A stretch of 64,000 nucleotides of DNA from AP-15 sp963790875 (GCA_963790875.1 CAWBQT010000003.1:1302001-1366000), one strand, 5' to 3'; positions 42,982-52,987 are shown, counted from the stretch's first letter. Translations and numbers: made by a program. Notes: generated from the letters alone by a model not told the origin.

Positions 42982-44758
42982 ATGACTACTAGAGCGCCGG
43001 ATATCGCGATCAACGGGGGACGCGTGCCGGACAGTGCCATCAGCTATGCCGGCCTGACGGCGCGGGGTCTGACCCCGAACCGGTGGGACCTAATCGCCTT
43101 TCCGCTGGTCATCGGCCTGTTGCTCCTGGCGAGCCACGGGGCGCGGGAGACCCTGGCGCCGCTCGCGACGTTGAAAGAGCCGGTCGTCTCACTCGATCCG
43201 GTCTACCTGCCGGAATACGCGCTGCGCACGACGTTGCGCATGCTGGCGGCGATGGTCGCCTCGCTCCTCTTCACCTTCACCTATGCGACGCTCGCCGCCA
43301 AGAGCCGGCGCGCCGAGATGGTGCTGATCCCGATCCTCGACATCCTGCAGTCGGTGCCGGTGCTCGGCTACATCTCGTTCACCGTCGTCTTCTTCATGTC
43401 GCTGTTCCCGGGCCGCGTCGCCGGCGCCGAATGCGCGGTGATCTTCGCGATCTTCACGGCGCAGGCCTGGAATATGGCGTTCAGCTTTTACCAGTCGCTG
43501 CGCACGGTGCCGCGCGATCTTCGAGGAAGCGACGCGCTGTTTCCGCTTTTCGGCCTGGCAGCGCTTCTGGCGCCTCGAAGTGCCGTTCGCCATGCCCGGT
43601 CTCGTCTGGAACATGATGATGAGCATGTCCGGAAGCTGGTTTTTCATCGTCGCGAGCGAGGCGATCACGGTCGGCGACACGACGATCACCCTGCCCGGGA
43701 TCGGCGCCTATCTGGCTCGGGCGACCGACGAAAAAAGCCTCGCCGCCGTCGGCTGGGTGATCCTGACCATGGTCGTCGTGATCATCTTCTACGACCAGCT
43801 CTTGTTCCGGCCATTGGTCGCGTGGGCCGACAAATTCCGTTTCGAGCAGACCGGCGCGCAGGTGATGCCGCAATCCTGGGTCCTCGACCTGTTCCAGCGT
43901 GGTCGCCTCTTCCGCACGCTCGGGACGCCGGGAGGTATGCTGCTGGGCGGCCTGGCGCGACGGCGCTTCGCCCTGCCGCTGCCGCGAACGACGCGTCCGC
44001 GCGAGTCGCCGTCGGCGACGATCGACGCGCTGTGGTTCGCCGTCGTCGCGGCCATGGCCCTCTTTGCCGTCTGGAAGATCGTCGCTTTCGTCGCCTCCGG
44101 CGTCGATTGGGACGAGGTGTTGCGGGTGTTCGAACTCGGGTTGTTCACGTTGTCCCGCGTCATTCTCCTGATCGCGCTCGCCGCCGTGATCTGGGTCCCG
44201 ATCGGGATCGAGGTCGGCCTGCGGCCAAGGCTCGCCGAAAAGATTCAGCCGCTGGCGCAGTTTCTCGCCGCCTTCCCGGCCAATCTCCTGTTTCCGGTCT
44301 TCGTCGTCGGCATCGTGACGTTGCACCTGAACCCGGACATCTGGCTCAGCCCGCTGATCATTTTCGGCACGCAATGGTACATCCTCTTTAACGTGATCGC
44401 CGGCACGACCGCCTATCCGACCGATTTCCGCGAGGCGGCGACCAATTTCCGGATACGCGGCTGGCAATGGTGGCGGCAGGTGATGCTGCCCGGGATCTTT
44501 CCCTATTTCATCACCGGGGCGATCACCGCGGCCGGCGGCGCGTGGAACGCCAGCATCGTCGCCGAATCGGTCTCCTGGGGTAAGACGACGCTCAACGCGC
44601 ATGGCCTCGGCGCCTACATCGCCGAGACCACGGCCGCCGGCAATTATCCGAAAATCGTGCTCGGCATCGCCGTCATGTCGCTGTTCGTCACGCTGTTCAA
44701 CCGCTTCCTGTGGCGCCCGCTCTATGCTTATGCCGAAGACCGGATGCGCCTCGACTGA
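42982..44758 (+). pseudogene. ABC transporter permease, NitT/TauT type, two fused membrane units, one-base frameshift
   Basis: Continuous similarity over about 590 codons in two frames. The first unit reads MVLIPILDILQSVPVLGY in one frame up to RTVPRDL. A +1 change near 43518-43522 (CTTCGAG where CTCGAG restores DLEEA) moves it to EEATRCFRFSAWQRFWRLEVP and PFAMPGLVWNMMMSMSGSWF, and on through the second unit (SWGKTTLNAHGLGAYIAETT). EAA loops are present in both. Either an inactivating mutation or a base error; the downstream ATPase is intact. The upstream start could also be GTG at 43024. Confidence 0.8.
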
Positions 44759-44767
44759 GAAGGGCCC

Positions 44768-46084
44768 ATGGTCGCACTCGATACGCCAATAAGGACGGCG
44801 CCGCGGGACAAGATCCTGACCCTGCGCGGCGTCAACCGAGGGTTTCCGAAAGGCTCGGGCGAGGTGCTGGTCCTGTCCGATGTCGAGCTGACCTTGGAGG
44901 CCGGCGAGATCGTCGGGCTGCTTGGTCGTTCCGGCTCCGGCAAGTCGACCTTGCTGCGCATCATCGCCGGCCTGATCCGGCCGAGCGGCGGCGACGTCGT
45001 CTATCGCGGGCAACGCGTCGACGGCCCGGCCGAGGGGATCGCGATGGTGTTCCAGACCTTCGCGCTGTTTCCCTGGCTGACCGTCTTGCAGAATGTCGAA
45101 GTGGGGCTCGAGGCGGTCGGCGTGGGCCCGGCGGAGAGCCGCCGGCGGGCGCTCTCCGCGATCGATCTGATCGGCCTCGACGGCTTCGAATCGGCCTATC
45201 CGCGCGAGCTGTCGGGCGGCATGCGGCAGCGCGTCGGCTTTGCCCGCGCGCTCGTCGTCGAGCCGACCCTCCTGCTGCTGGACGAGCCCTTTTCCGCGCT
45301 CGACGTCTTGACCGCCGAGACGATCCGCACCGACCTTCTCGATCTCTGGATCGAGCACAAATTGCCGACCCGGTCGATGCTGCTCGTCACCCACAACATC
45401 GAGGAAGCGGTCTTCATGTGCGACCGCGTCCTGTTGTTTTCATCGAACCCCGGGCGGATTTCGGCCGAGATCAAGGTGGCCTTTTCGCATCCGCGCAACC
45501 GTCTCGACCCGAGCTTCCGCGAACTCGTCGACGACATCTACGCCAAGATGACGGCGCGTCCGTCGGCCGGCAGAGAGCCGCAGCGGCTGCATCTGGCGAG
45601 CCGGCTGCCGCCGGTCTCGACCAACGTGATGGCCGGCCTGATCGAGACAGTTGCGGCCCCGCCCTATAACGGCAAAGCCGACCTGCCGGACATCGCCCGG
45701 AGTTTGCAGCTCGAGGTCGACGATCTGTTCCCGATCGCCGAAGTTCTGCAATATCTCGGGCTTGCCGAGATCAAGGAAGGCGATATCGAGCTGAGCGCCG
45801 ACGGCAAGAACTTCGCCGAGCTCGATCCGCAGTCGCGCAAAACCATGTTCGCGCAGCATCTGCTCGCCTCGGTGCCGCTGGCGCAGCATATCCGGCACGT
45901 GCTCGACGAGCGCCCCGGCCGTCGCGCACCGCGCGTCCGTTTCGAGCAGGAGCTCGAGGATTACTTGAGCGACGCCGCCGCCGAGGAAACGCTCGACGCG
46001 GTCATCGATTGGGGGCGCTACGCCGAGGTCTTCGCCTATGACGACCAGGCCGAGATGTTCAGCCTCGAAGACCCGGCGGGCTGA
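44768..46084 (+). CDS. ABC transporter ATPase with AAA-associated C-terminal domain
   Basis: 438 residues. Walker A LLGRSGSGKSTLLR (about residue 57), Q-loop MVFQTFALFPWLTV, signature LSGGMRQRVGFARAL, Walker B LLLLDEPFSALD, H-loop LLVTHNIEEAVF. The last 140 residues are a helical AAA-associated domain (RSLQLEVDDLFPIAEVLQYL), usual in NitT/TauT-type importers with fused permeases. Starts nine bases after the permease stop. No substrate-binding protein is seen in the window. Confidence 0.92.
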   Translation: MVALDTPIRTAPRDKILTLRGVNRGFPKGSGEVLVLSDVELTLEAGEIVGLLGRSGSGKSTLLRIIAGLIRPSGGDVVYRGQRVDGPAEGIAMVFQTFALFPWLTVLQNVEVGLEAVGVGPAESRRRALSAIDLIGLDGFESAYPRELSGGMRQRVGFARALVVEPTLLLLDEPFSALDVLTAETIRTDLLDLWIEHKLPTRSMLLVTHNIEEAVFMCDRVLLFSSNPGRISAEIKVAFSHPRNRLDPSFRELVDDIYAKMTARPSAGREPQRLHLASRLPPVSTNVMAGLIETVAAPPYNGKADLPDIARSLQLEVDDLFPIAEVLQYLGLAEIKEGDIELSADGKNFAELDPQSRKTMFAQHLLASVPLAQHIRHVLDERPGRRAPRVRFEQELEDYLSDAAAEETLDAVIDWGRYAEVFAYDDQAEMFSLEDPAG

Positions 46085-46093
46085 GGCGCCGAA

Positions 46094-46294
46094 ATGCGCT
46101 CGGCCGAGGCGCGGCTTTATCTCAACGGGGCTTATGCGACGCTCGTCGTCGAGGCGCAGGCGATCGTCAGTGGTGGTGCTGACGATCCCGATCTGGCCGC
46201 AGCAGTGGTCAGCGCCACTCGGAACCTGCTCGGTCCGACCGGGGGCTACCGCGCGATCGATCTGGGGCGGTCCCCGGCCAACCGCGGAAAATAG
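46094..46294 (+). CDS. Hypothetical small protein
   Basis: 66 residues lying between the ABC ATPase and the porin gene with only nine and three bases of spacing, which suggests a shared transcript. Helical in character (ARLYLNGAYATLVVEAQAI, PDLAAAVVSATRNLLG). No family recognised. Confidence 0.42.
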   Translation: MRSAEARLYLNGAYATLVVEAQAIVSGGADDPDLAAAVVSATRNLLGPTGGYRAIDLGRSPANRGK

Positions 46295-46297
46295 TCC

Positions 46298-47704
46298 GTG
46301 CCTCGCTCTCGGGCGCGGCGGGTTCTCGCGGGAACCCGGCTCGTCGCATTGCTGATCCTCGGGGCCGTCGCTTTCGGCTACATCGGCGGACCGGCATTGG
46401 CGCAGTGCCCGCCACAGGACGCGCTGACCGGCGACTGGAGCGTGCGCAAGCAGATGGCCGACGAGGGGGTCACGCTGGGTCTTTGCGACATCGCCGAGAC
46501 ATTGTCCAACCCGGTTGGCGGCATCTACCAGGACACGATCTACGACGGCCTCGTCACCGCGTCGCTCGAGCTCGACCTCAACAAGCTTTTCAAATGGCCC
46601 GACGCCTGGCCCGACACCACGTTCCATGTCGACGGCTATCAGATCAGCGGCCGCGGCCTGTCCGAGAAGGCCGTCGGCAATCTCTTGATCGTCAGCGGCA
46701 TTGAGGCCCAGCCCTCGACACGCCTGCATGACCTCTGGCTGCAGGAGCAATTTCTCAATAACGAGGCGTCGCTGCGCGTCGGGCAGATCGGCTTCGACGA
46801 CGAGTTTTACATCAGCCAATACTCGGCCGTCTTCGTCAACTCGACATTCGGCTGTCCGGACATGCTGTCGACGGACTGGCCGGGCGGCGGGCCGTGCTAT
46901 CCGTTTGCGGTCCCAGGGGTGCGGTTGCGGCTCGCGCCGACGACGGCGTGGACCATCTCGACCGCCGTCTTCAACGGCAACCCGGCGCCCCCCGGACCCG
47001 GCGACCCGCAGGTCCGCAACGCAAGCGGCACCAATTTCCTGATCGGCGAGGGCGGCACCCTGTTCGTCGAAGAGGTCGACTATTCGTTCGATGCGAAACC
47101 CGATCTGCAGAACCCGCTGAGCGACGTCAAGCTCGGCGCCTGGTACAACAGCGCCGATTTTCCGGATCTGAGCGTCGACAACATCGGAAACTCACTGGCG
47201 AGCCCGACCAGCGATGGCATTCCGGCGACTCATTACGGCGACTATGGTCTCTATCTGATCCTCGACAAATTTCTGTGGCAGCCCCCGAAGGCGGCGAGCC
47301 AGGACCATGGGCTCGGCGGCTTCCTGCGGCTCGGCGGCGCGCCGGGGGACCGCAACCTGATCGACTTCGAGTTGGATGCCGGGCTGACCTGGAAGGGCTT
47401 GTTGCCGAACCGCCCTCGAGACGTGGCGGGCGTGGCTCTCGGCTATGCCAGGATCGGCGGCACCGCCCGTGCGTTCGCCGCCGATCAGAGTCTCTTCACC
47501 GACATCACGCAGCCGGCGCGCGATTACGAAAGCGTGCTCGAAGTGACCTACCAGGTGAACATCTCGCCGTGGTGGTTTCTGCAGCCTGACCTTCAGTTTA
47601 TCTTTCATCCGGGCGGCAACGTGGCCGCACCCCTTCCGGCGCCGCCGACCGAGCCCATTCCGAACGCCGTCGTCGTCGGCCTGCGCTCCGCCATCACCTT
47701 CTGA
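46298..47704 (+). CDS. OprB-like carbohydrate-selective porin
   Basis: 468 residues. N-terminal signal sequence with core LVALLILGAVAFGYI and a cut near ALA-Q. DALTGDWSVRKQMADEGVTL is the OprB-type opening, followed by alternating beta strands and a C-terminal aromatic residue (LRSAITF) as in outer-membrane barrels. Also typical: LHDLWLQEQFLNNEASLRVG and GGFLRLGGAPGDRNLIDFEL. The start is GTG. Probably the outer-membrane entry for the ABC substrate. Confidence 0.85.
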   Translation: MPRSRARRVLAGTRLVALLILGAVAFGYIGGPALAQCPPQDALTGDWSVRKQMADEGVTLGLCDIAETLSNPVGGIYQDTIYDGLVTASLELDLNKLFKWPDAWPDTTFHVDGYQISGRGLSEKAVGNLLIVSGIEAQPSTRLHDLWLQEQFLNNEASLRVGQIGFDDEFYISQYSAVFVNSTFGCPDMLSTDWPGGGPCYPFAVPGVRLRLAPTTAWTISTAVFNGNPAPPGPGDPQVRNASGTNFLIGEGGTLFVEEVDYSFDAKPDLQNPLSDVKLGAWYNSADFPDLSVDNIGNSLASPTSDGIPATHYGDYGLYLILDKFLWQPPKAASQDHGLGGFLRLGGAPGDRNLIDFELDAGLTWKGLLPNRPRDVAGVALGYARIGGTARAFAADQSLFTDITQPARDYESVLEVTYQVNISPWWFLQPDLQFIFHPGGNVAAPLPAPPTEPIPNAVVVGLRSAITF

Positions 47705-47877
47705 CCGCGCGCGCCGGCCGACGCCCCGGCAACATTATCGGGAGGAGGACTTTGAGGGCGCCGTTTCGATTAGCTCCTCGCCCGCTTGCGGGGAGAGGGA
47801 GGCGACACGCTGCCCGCGGTGCTCACGACACGATTATCTCTGATTTACGGAACATTGACGACGACGCCTTGGCTCAG

Positions 47878-48516
47878 TCAGCCGAGCAGCTGCTTAAGCC
47901 GCGCCTCGATCTGCGCCGGCGTATCCTCGCTGTCGAGGCTGGCGGCGAACCGCCCTTGCGGATCCATCACGTAAATCAGCGAGCTGTGGTCGAGCGAATA
48001 GTCGCCGCCCGGTTCGGCATGCTTTTCGTAATAGACGCGATATTCCTTCGCCGCCTGCGCGACCTCGGCGGCGGTGCCGGTCAGCGCCAGGATCGGCGCA
48101 TCGAAGCTCGCGACGTAGCCCTTCATGACGGTGGGCGTATCGCGCGCCGGATCGATCGTAATGAAGACCGGCAGGATCTCGCTTCGCTGCGGCGAGCCGA
48201 GGTCGCGAAACATCAGCGCGATGTTGTTGAGCGCGGTCGGACAGGCGTCGGGGCAATGCGTATAGCCGAAATAGACGAGCAGCCATTTCCCCCTGAGACT
48301 GCCGTCGGTCACGGTCTTGCCGTTCTGATCGACGAGCGCGAACGGCCCGCCGATCTCATGGCCGAGCCAAGTGCGGGCGACGCCGCGCGGTCCCTCGCGC
48401 AGTTCGAAGGCGAGAAAGGTGCCGGTGCCGACAAACACGAAAAGCGCGAGCAGCAAGGCGGGGAACAGCAGCCGCCTCGAACCGCGCGGCCGGGAATCCG
48501 GCGAAAGGTTGGCCAT
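47878..48516 (-). CDS. SCO1/SenC copper chaperone family protein
   Basis: 212 residues. One N-terminal transmembrane helix (LLFPALLLALFVFVGTGTFL), then a periplasmic thioredoxin fold. The copper site is complete: YTHCPDACPTALNN (CxxxC) and the distal His in LDHSSLIYVMDP. Normally supplies copper to the CuA site of cytochrome oxidase. No oxidase genes are nearby. Confidence 0.93.
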   Translation of the reverse strand: MANLSPDSRPRGSRRLLFPALLLALFVFVGTGTFLAFELREGPRGVARTWLGHEIGGPFALVDQNGKTVTDGSLRGKWLLVYFGYTHCPDACPTALNNIALMFRDLGSPQRSEILPVFITIDPARDTPTVMKGYVASFDAPILALTGTAAEVAQAAKEYRVYYEKHAEPGGDYSLDHSSLIYVMDPQGRFAASLDSEDTPAQIEARLKQLLG

Positions 48517-48568
48517 GCCCGTTTCCCTCCAATGCTGCGCCGGCGGCGTTCAGCGCGGCCCCGTCTTC

Positions 48569-50329
48569 TCACTCGGCCGGGTCGAGCCAGGTGCCGCCGA
48601 CCCAGCCGCGTTCGTCATATTCCGCCATGCAGCGGTCGACCAGCGCCGTCATCCGCGCCATCGCGCCGTCGCGCCTGGCGCCGGTCAGCGCCTGGATGCG
48701 AATGTCCTCGTGGTTGCCGGCATAATTGCGCTCGTACAATTCGTGGCGGCCGCCGAACTCGCTGCCGATCGCGTCCCATAACAGCTTCATCAGTTTGATC
48801 CGCTCCTTGTAGCCGACGCCGTTCGAGCCGCGCACATAGCGTTCGAGATAGGGATCGATCGCCGGATTGGCGAAGTCCTTGACCGAGGACGGCAGATAAA
48901 TAAGCGCCGAGGCGACGATCTTGTGGATGATTTCCTTGATCCGCGAATAGGCATCGGGAGCGAAGACGCGGTACGAGAGGCCGGCCTGCAGGTTCGGCAA
49001 CAGCGCGTCGCCGACCCAGGGCTGCGGATTGGCCGCCATCCCTTCCGACAGCGACCAGAACAGATTGCGCCACGAGACGATCTCGCCGAGCATCGCCTGA
49101 TTGCCGCGGAACTCGTCGCCGCCCGTTGCGTGCAACGCCCGTGCGACCAGTCCGCAGAGGAAGTCGAGCTTGACCGCGAACCGGGTGCAGCCCTGAAAGC
49201 AGAAGCCGTTCAAGAAGCCGGAGCGCGGGTAAAAGCTGAGGATCTTTTCGGTGTCGCGGTGGACGAGCACGTTCTCCCAGGGGATCAGCACATTGTCGAG
49301 AACGAAGATCGCGTCGTTCTCGTCGAACCGCGAGGACAGCGGGTAATCCCAGGGCGAGCCGAGGCCGGCCGCGGCCCGCTCGTAGGAATTGCGGCAGATC
49401 AGCTTCACCCCGGGCGCGTCCATCGGCAGGATGAACATGATCGCGAGATCGGGGTCTGTCGTTGCGGTGGCCGCGTTCTGCCCGAGAAAGTTGTAATGGG
49501 TCAGCGCCGCCGCCGTCGCCACCACCTTGGCGCCGGAGACGACGACGCCGGCGTCGGTTTCGCGCTGGATCGTCACATAGACGTCCTTGACCTCGCTCGT
49601 CGGCCGGCCGCGGTCGACCGGCGGGTTGACGATCGCGTGGTTCATGAACAGCACATACTCTTGGGCTCGCCGGTACCAGTTGCGGGCATTGGCGGCGAAT
49701 TGACCGTAATACTCGGCGTTGGCGCCGAGCGTGTTCATCAGTGATGCCTTGTAGTCGGGGGTGCGGCCCATCCAGCCATAGGTGAGCCGCGACCATTCGG
49801 CGATCGCGCGCTGCTGCCCCTCTAGGTCGTCCCGCGACCGGGCGACCCGAAAATAGCGGTGCGTGAACCCGCCGGACCCGGTATCGGTCGGGCAGGTCAG
49901 GATGTCCCTGGTTTTCGTGTCGCGCAGCGCGTCGTAGAGCCGCGCCAGCGAGCGCACCGAATTGCGAAAAGCCGGATGGCCGGTCACGTCCGCTACACGC
50001 TCGCCGTCGATATAGACTTCCCGGCCGTCCTTGAGGCTGTCGATGTATTCGGCGCCGGTAAACGGCCGCGCCGCGCCGCCGATCTTTTGTTCGGGCGTCA
50101 TGTCGGCACTTGTCCCTTGCTGTGCTTCGCTGCCGTAGCGGTTCGGATAGAGGTCGGGCCGCAGCCGCTGCCGCCCGACGCCGCTTGCCGCTTCGACCTC
50201 GATCACCCGCGCCGCCGGCACCCGGCGCCATTGCGAAATCGCCTGCGGCGTCGTGCCGATGGCACGGGCGAGCGCCGCGGTGCCGCCGGCCGCCTTGATC
50301 GCCGCGGTAAGCGCCGTGCGATCATCCAT
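48569..50329 (-). CDS. HpaB-type flavin monooxygenase/dehydratase fused to an N-terminal Cro-like HTH
   Basis: 586 residues. Residues 1-65 form a YdaS/Cro-like helix-turn-helix (AAGGTAALARAIGTTPQAIS, ending VGRQRLRPDLYP, where free-standing relatives stop). From about residue 77 it is a full 4-hydroxyphenylacetate 3-hydroxylase/4-hydroxybutyryl-CoA dehydratase-type enzyme: ARPFTGAEYIDSLKDGREVY, PPVDRGRPTSEVKDVYVTIQ, DNVLIPWENVLVHRDTEK. The internal Met at 50101 could give the enzyme alone, so two products are possible. No flavin reductase (HpaC) gene is seen beside it. Confidence 0.85.
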   Translation of the reverse strand: MDDRTALTAAIKAAGGTAALARAIGTTPQAISQWRRVPAARVIEVEAASGVGRQRLRPDLYPNRYGSEAQQGTSADMTPEQKIGGAARPFTGAEYIDSLKDGREVYIDGERVADVTGHPAFRNSVRSLARLYDALRDTKTRDILTCPTDTGSGGFTHRYFRVARSRDDLEGQQRAIAEWSRLTYGWMGRTPDYKASLMNTLGANAEYYGQFAANARNWYRRAQEYVLFMNHAIVNPPVDRGRPTSEVKDVYVTIQRETDAGVVVSGAKVVATAAALTHYNFLGQNAATATTDPDLAIMFILPMDAPGVKLICRNSYERAAAGLGSPWDYPLSSRFDENDAIFVLDNVLIPWENVLVHRDTEKILSFYPRSGFLNGFCFQGCTRFAVKLDFLCGLVARALHATGGDEFRGNQAMLGEIVSWRNLFWSLSEGMAANPQPWVGDALLPNLQAGLSYRVFAPDAYSRIKEIIHKIVASALIYLPSSVKDFANPAIDPYLERYVRGSNGVGYKERIKLMKLLWDAIGSEFGGRHELYERNYAGNHEDIRIQALTGARRDGAMARMTALVDRCMAEYDERGWVGGTWLDPAE

Positions 50330-50728
50330 GGCCGATTTTGTAAGTGAGTTCTGATCGAGCGGTCTACAAGGAAAGGGGACCTTACACACGTCGATCCGCC
50401 GATTTGGCGATTTGCCGATTTGGCTGAGGACGGGAACCTTTGGCGACACCGCCGGTTCTCACTGCCGAGCAGCGGCGCCGACCAGCAACCGGCAACAACG
50501 CCGCAGCAACTGCGGCTTTGCCAAAAAAGGCGGCCGCCCACGGCAATGTACTGTTGCTCTTTGAACCGGCACGGTGCCGGCGAGTTCGTCGGCATGTCGA
50601 TCGAGAACGGCGGCGCGCCGGGACGGCAACGGCTGAGCCGCTTTTTTCGTCCCGCCTCAAGGCTGAAGGCCGAGAAGAGGGGCGGGGGCACCGCTCTGCC
50701 CCCGCCCAAAATCCGGATAGTCCAGGGA

Positions 50729-51664
50729 TCAGCCTGCCGCAGCCGCGGGCTCTGCACCTGCGTACAGGCACTGAATGACGGTCGGGGCGATCAGGTTGCC
50801 GTCGGAGACGACATTGCCGCCGGCGGTCATGTTGATATTGTCGCCGGTCCCGCCATTCACCGTGGTGCCGTTGGTCAAAAAGGCCTCGCAAACCGAGAAG
50901 AAGACCTCGCCATAGTCGGCGAGCGCGCTTTGCGCGCCGCCGACGGTCGGCGCCTCGACGATCCACTCGGCACAGTTCCCGACGAGCTCGGTGCCCGACG
51001 GCGCATCGAAGCTGAACGAGGTCGACGCTCCGGTCGTGCGGTTACTGAAAGAGACGCTGGCCGTCGTGGCGTTGGCACCGGAAGTGCAAATGAGCATGGT
51101 GACCATGTCGCCGGGGCTGATCGGCAGGTTTGTGATCTGCACTTCGAAATTGGGATACCACTCCCACCAGGGATAGAAGGTTTTGCTGATCGAGGTTCCG
51201 TTCTGATAAACTTGCGATCCGACGCCTGCCTGGCAGACGTCATTGGAACCGTCGCCATCGAGGCCGATCCAGCTGGCGCAGTAGTACCACTGATCCTGCG
51301 TCGGCGCGTCGATGTCGGGAACCACCCAATCGCCTTCCACCCAGCGGAACGACTGTCCCGACGGAGCGAAGACGACGCCGCCCGACCAATTGGTCGAGGT
51401 CTCCGTTCCCTCCTCGGCCCGGCGAATGCGCGGGCTGTGCCGCCTATCCGTGTTGACCCGGAATGTCGGCTGGACGTAGTGGAACTTGTGCTTGAGCTGA
51501 CCGAACACGCGGCGATACCGTTCGAGGTGGTGAGGGTCGTCCGGACGAGGCGGAAAGCCATGGCTCTCCAGTTCGGCGCGGCTCGCGGTCAGCGGATCAA
51601 AGCCGCTCGGCGGTGACGCAAAGGTTCTGATCTTAAAGCCGCCATCCAAAGTGATTACCGGCAT
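50729..51664 (-). CDS. G1-type (A4/eqolisin) glutamic peptidase-like protein
   Basis: 311 residues. Residues about 90-300 are a beta-sandwich with STNWSGGVVFAPSGQSFRWV, EGDWVVPDI, CASWIGLDG, a Gln in DVCQAGVGSQV and a Glu in CAEWIVEAP. These fit the catalytic Gln/Glu pair of G1 peptidases, first known from fungi. No obvious signal peptide, but the N-terminal 90 residues could be a propeptide. Acid endopeptidase activity is inferred. Confidence 0.78.
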   Translation of the reverse strand: MPVITLDGGFKIRTFASPPSGFDPLTASRAELESHGFPPRPDDPHHLERYRRVFGQLKHKFHYVQPTFRVNTDRRHSPRIRRAEEGTETSTNWSGGVVFAPSGQSFRWVEGDWVVPDIDAPTQDQWYYCASWIGLDGDGSNDVCQAGVGSQVYQNGTSISKTFYPWWEWYPNFEVQITNLPISPGDMVTMLICTSGANATTASVSFSNRTTGASTSFSFDAPSGTELVGNCAEWIVEAPTVGGAQSALADYGEVFFSVCEAFLTNGTTVNGGTGDNINMTAGGNVVSDGNLIAPTVIQCLYAGAEPAAAAG

Positions 51665-52090
51665 GCGAATTCTCCTCCAACGAGTTGTATCTAAAGCCCG
51701 GGACCATCCGGTCTGGAAAAACTTACGCATGTGTTATGAGCACAAGGGTGAACCACTTCACACTTGCAGTGGTTTTTTCGTCGTGTCTTGATCGACCATA
51801 GCAATCTAAAGAACAAGACGATTTTCTACGTCAGGGCGATCTGAAGATCACCCAGCTTACTTACCGGCAAGAGACGTTGAATCGCCACCCGTTCGGCATA
51901 GGAGCCGGGATCCGGCACCGCCGAGCGAGGTGCCGAGAGCGGGATGGCATCGCTTCCCCGTGGCACTTACCATGCGATAGACCGCGCCGGCGACCCGGTT
52001 CACCCTGGAGCACGGTGATTTATCGCCGTCAGAAGCCGAGGACGAGATGACCGCAAATCACCCGAACGATCCCTCAGGCGCGCCGGTCCG
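51665..52090. other. Intergenic region with a plus-strand terminator
   Basis: About 425 bases between divergent genes. It holds the hairpin at 51751-51778; otherwise nothing recognised. Confidence 0.45.
51751..51778 (+). terminator. Orphan rho-independent terminator
   Basis: Arms AACCACT and AGTGGTT around a ten-base loop, running into six T residues. It points rightward although no rightward gene precedes it, so it may end a short RNA or block read-through. Confidence 0.6.
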
Positions 52091-52987
52091 ATGATCGACG
52101 ATCGCGATTATGTCGGCTACGGCGCCGTTCCGCCCGACCCGCAATGGCCGGGCGGCGCCCGGATCGCCGTCAACATCAACCTCAATTTCGAGGGCGGCGG
52201 CGAGCGTTCGGTGCTGGACGGCGACGGCGTCTCCGAGGGCCTGTTGAACGACATCGGCATGCCGTCGCTCGCCGGGCTGCGCAGCCCGCTCGTCGAGTCG
52301 GTCTTCGAATACGGCTCGCGGGTCGGCGGCTGGCGCCTGTTGCGGCTGTTCCGCAAATTCGGCATCAAGGTCTGCCTCTTGGCGGTCGCGAAAGCAGCCG
52401 AGCGCAACCCTGATTTAACTCGCGCCTTTGTCGAGGACGGGCACGAGATCGTCAGCCACGGTTACCGCTGGATCGATTACCAGACGATCCCGGAGGCGGT
52501 CGAACGCGAACATATCCGCCTCGGCATCGCGACGATCGAACGGGTCGCTGGGATCAGACCGGTCGGCTGGATGACTGGCCGGCCGAGCGCCAACACCCGC
52601 CGGCTGCATCTCGAACAGGGCGGCTTCCTCTATGACCGCGACGCGCTGAACGACGAGCTGCCCTATTGGGTCTCGCTCGGCGCCGCACGCCATCTCGTCA
52701 TTCCCTATTCGTTCGAGACCAACGACAACCGGTTCGACCAGAATTTCGGCTTCGCCACCGGCGATGATTTCGCCCGCTACATGATCGACTGCTTCGAGGT
52801 CATGTATGCCGAAGGCGCCGAACAGCCGAAGCTGATGTCCGTCGCGCTGCACGATCGGTTGACCGGCCGACCGGGCCGGTTCGCCGGGCTCGTCAAGTTT
52901 CTCGACCACATCGCGGCGCGCGACCGCGTCTGGATCTGCACCGGGCGCGCGATCGCCGAACATTGGCGGCGGGTGCACCCGCCCTGA
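52091..52987 (+). CDS. Polysaccharide deacetylase-family protein, PuuE/allantoinase-like
   Basis: 298 residues of the NodB-like fold in its PuuE subgroup. It opens DDRDYVGYGAVPPDPQWPGG, followed by VNINLNFEGGGERSVLDGDG. The metal site is in EDGHEIVSHGYRWIDYQ, and a later strand is GWMTGRPSANTR. PuuE relatives open allantoin without being true carbohydrate deacetylases, so substrate may be a cyclic ureide or amide. Not linked to other purine genes here. Confidence 0.85.
   Translation: MIDDRDYVGYGAVPPDPQWPGGARIAVNINLNFEGGGERSVLDGDGVSEGLLNDIGMPSLAGLRSPLVESVFEYGSRVGGWRLLRLFRKFGIKVCLLAVAKAAERNPDLTRAFVEDGHEIVSHGYRWIDYQTIPEAVEREHIRLGIATIERVAGIRPVGWMTGRPSANTRRLHLEQGGFLYDRDALNDELPYWVSLGAARHLVIPYSFETNDNRFDQNFGFATGDDFARYMIDCFEVMYAEGAEQPKLMSVALHDRLTGRPGRFAGLVKFLDHIAARDRVWICTGRAIAEHWRRVHPP

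Noticed and set aside
43481..45394. A 637-codon leftward frame opposite the ABC genes
   Set aside because: Mirrors third-position GC of the real genes; no recognisable domain.
48615..50231. A second 538-codon frame within the HpaB gene
   Set aside because: Frame-shifted shadow of the enzyme; strongly Arg-rich without motifs.
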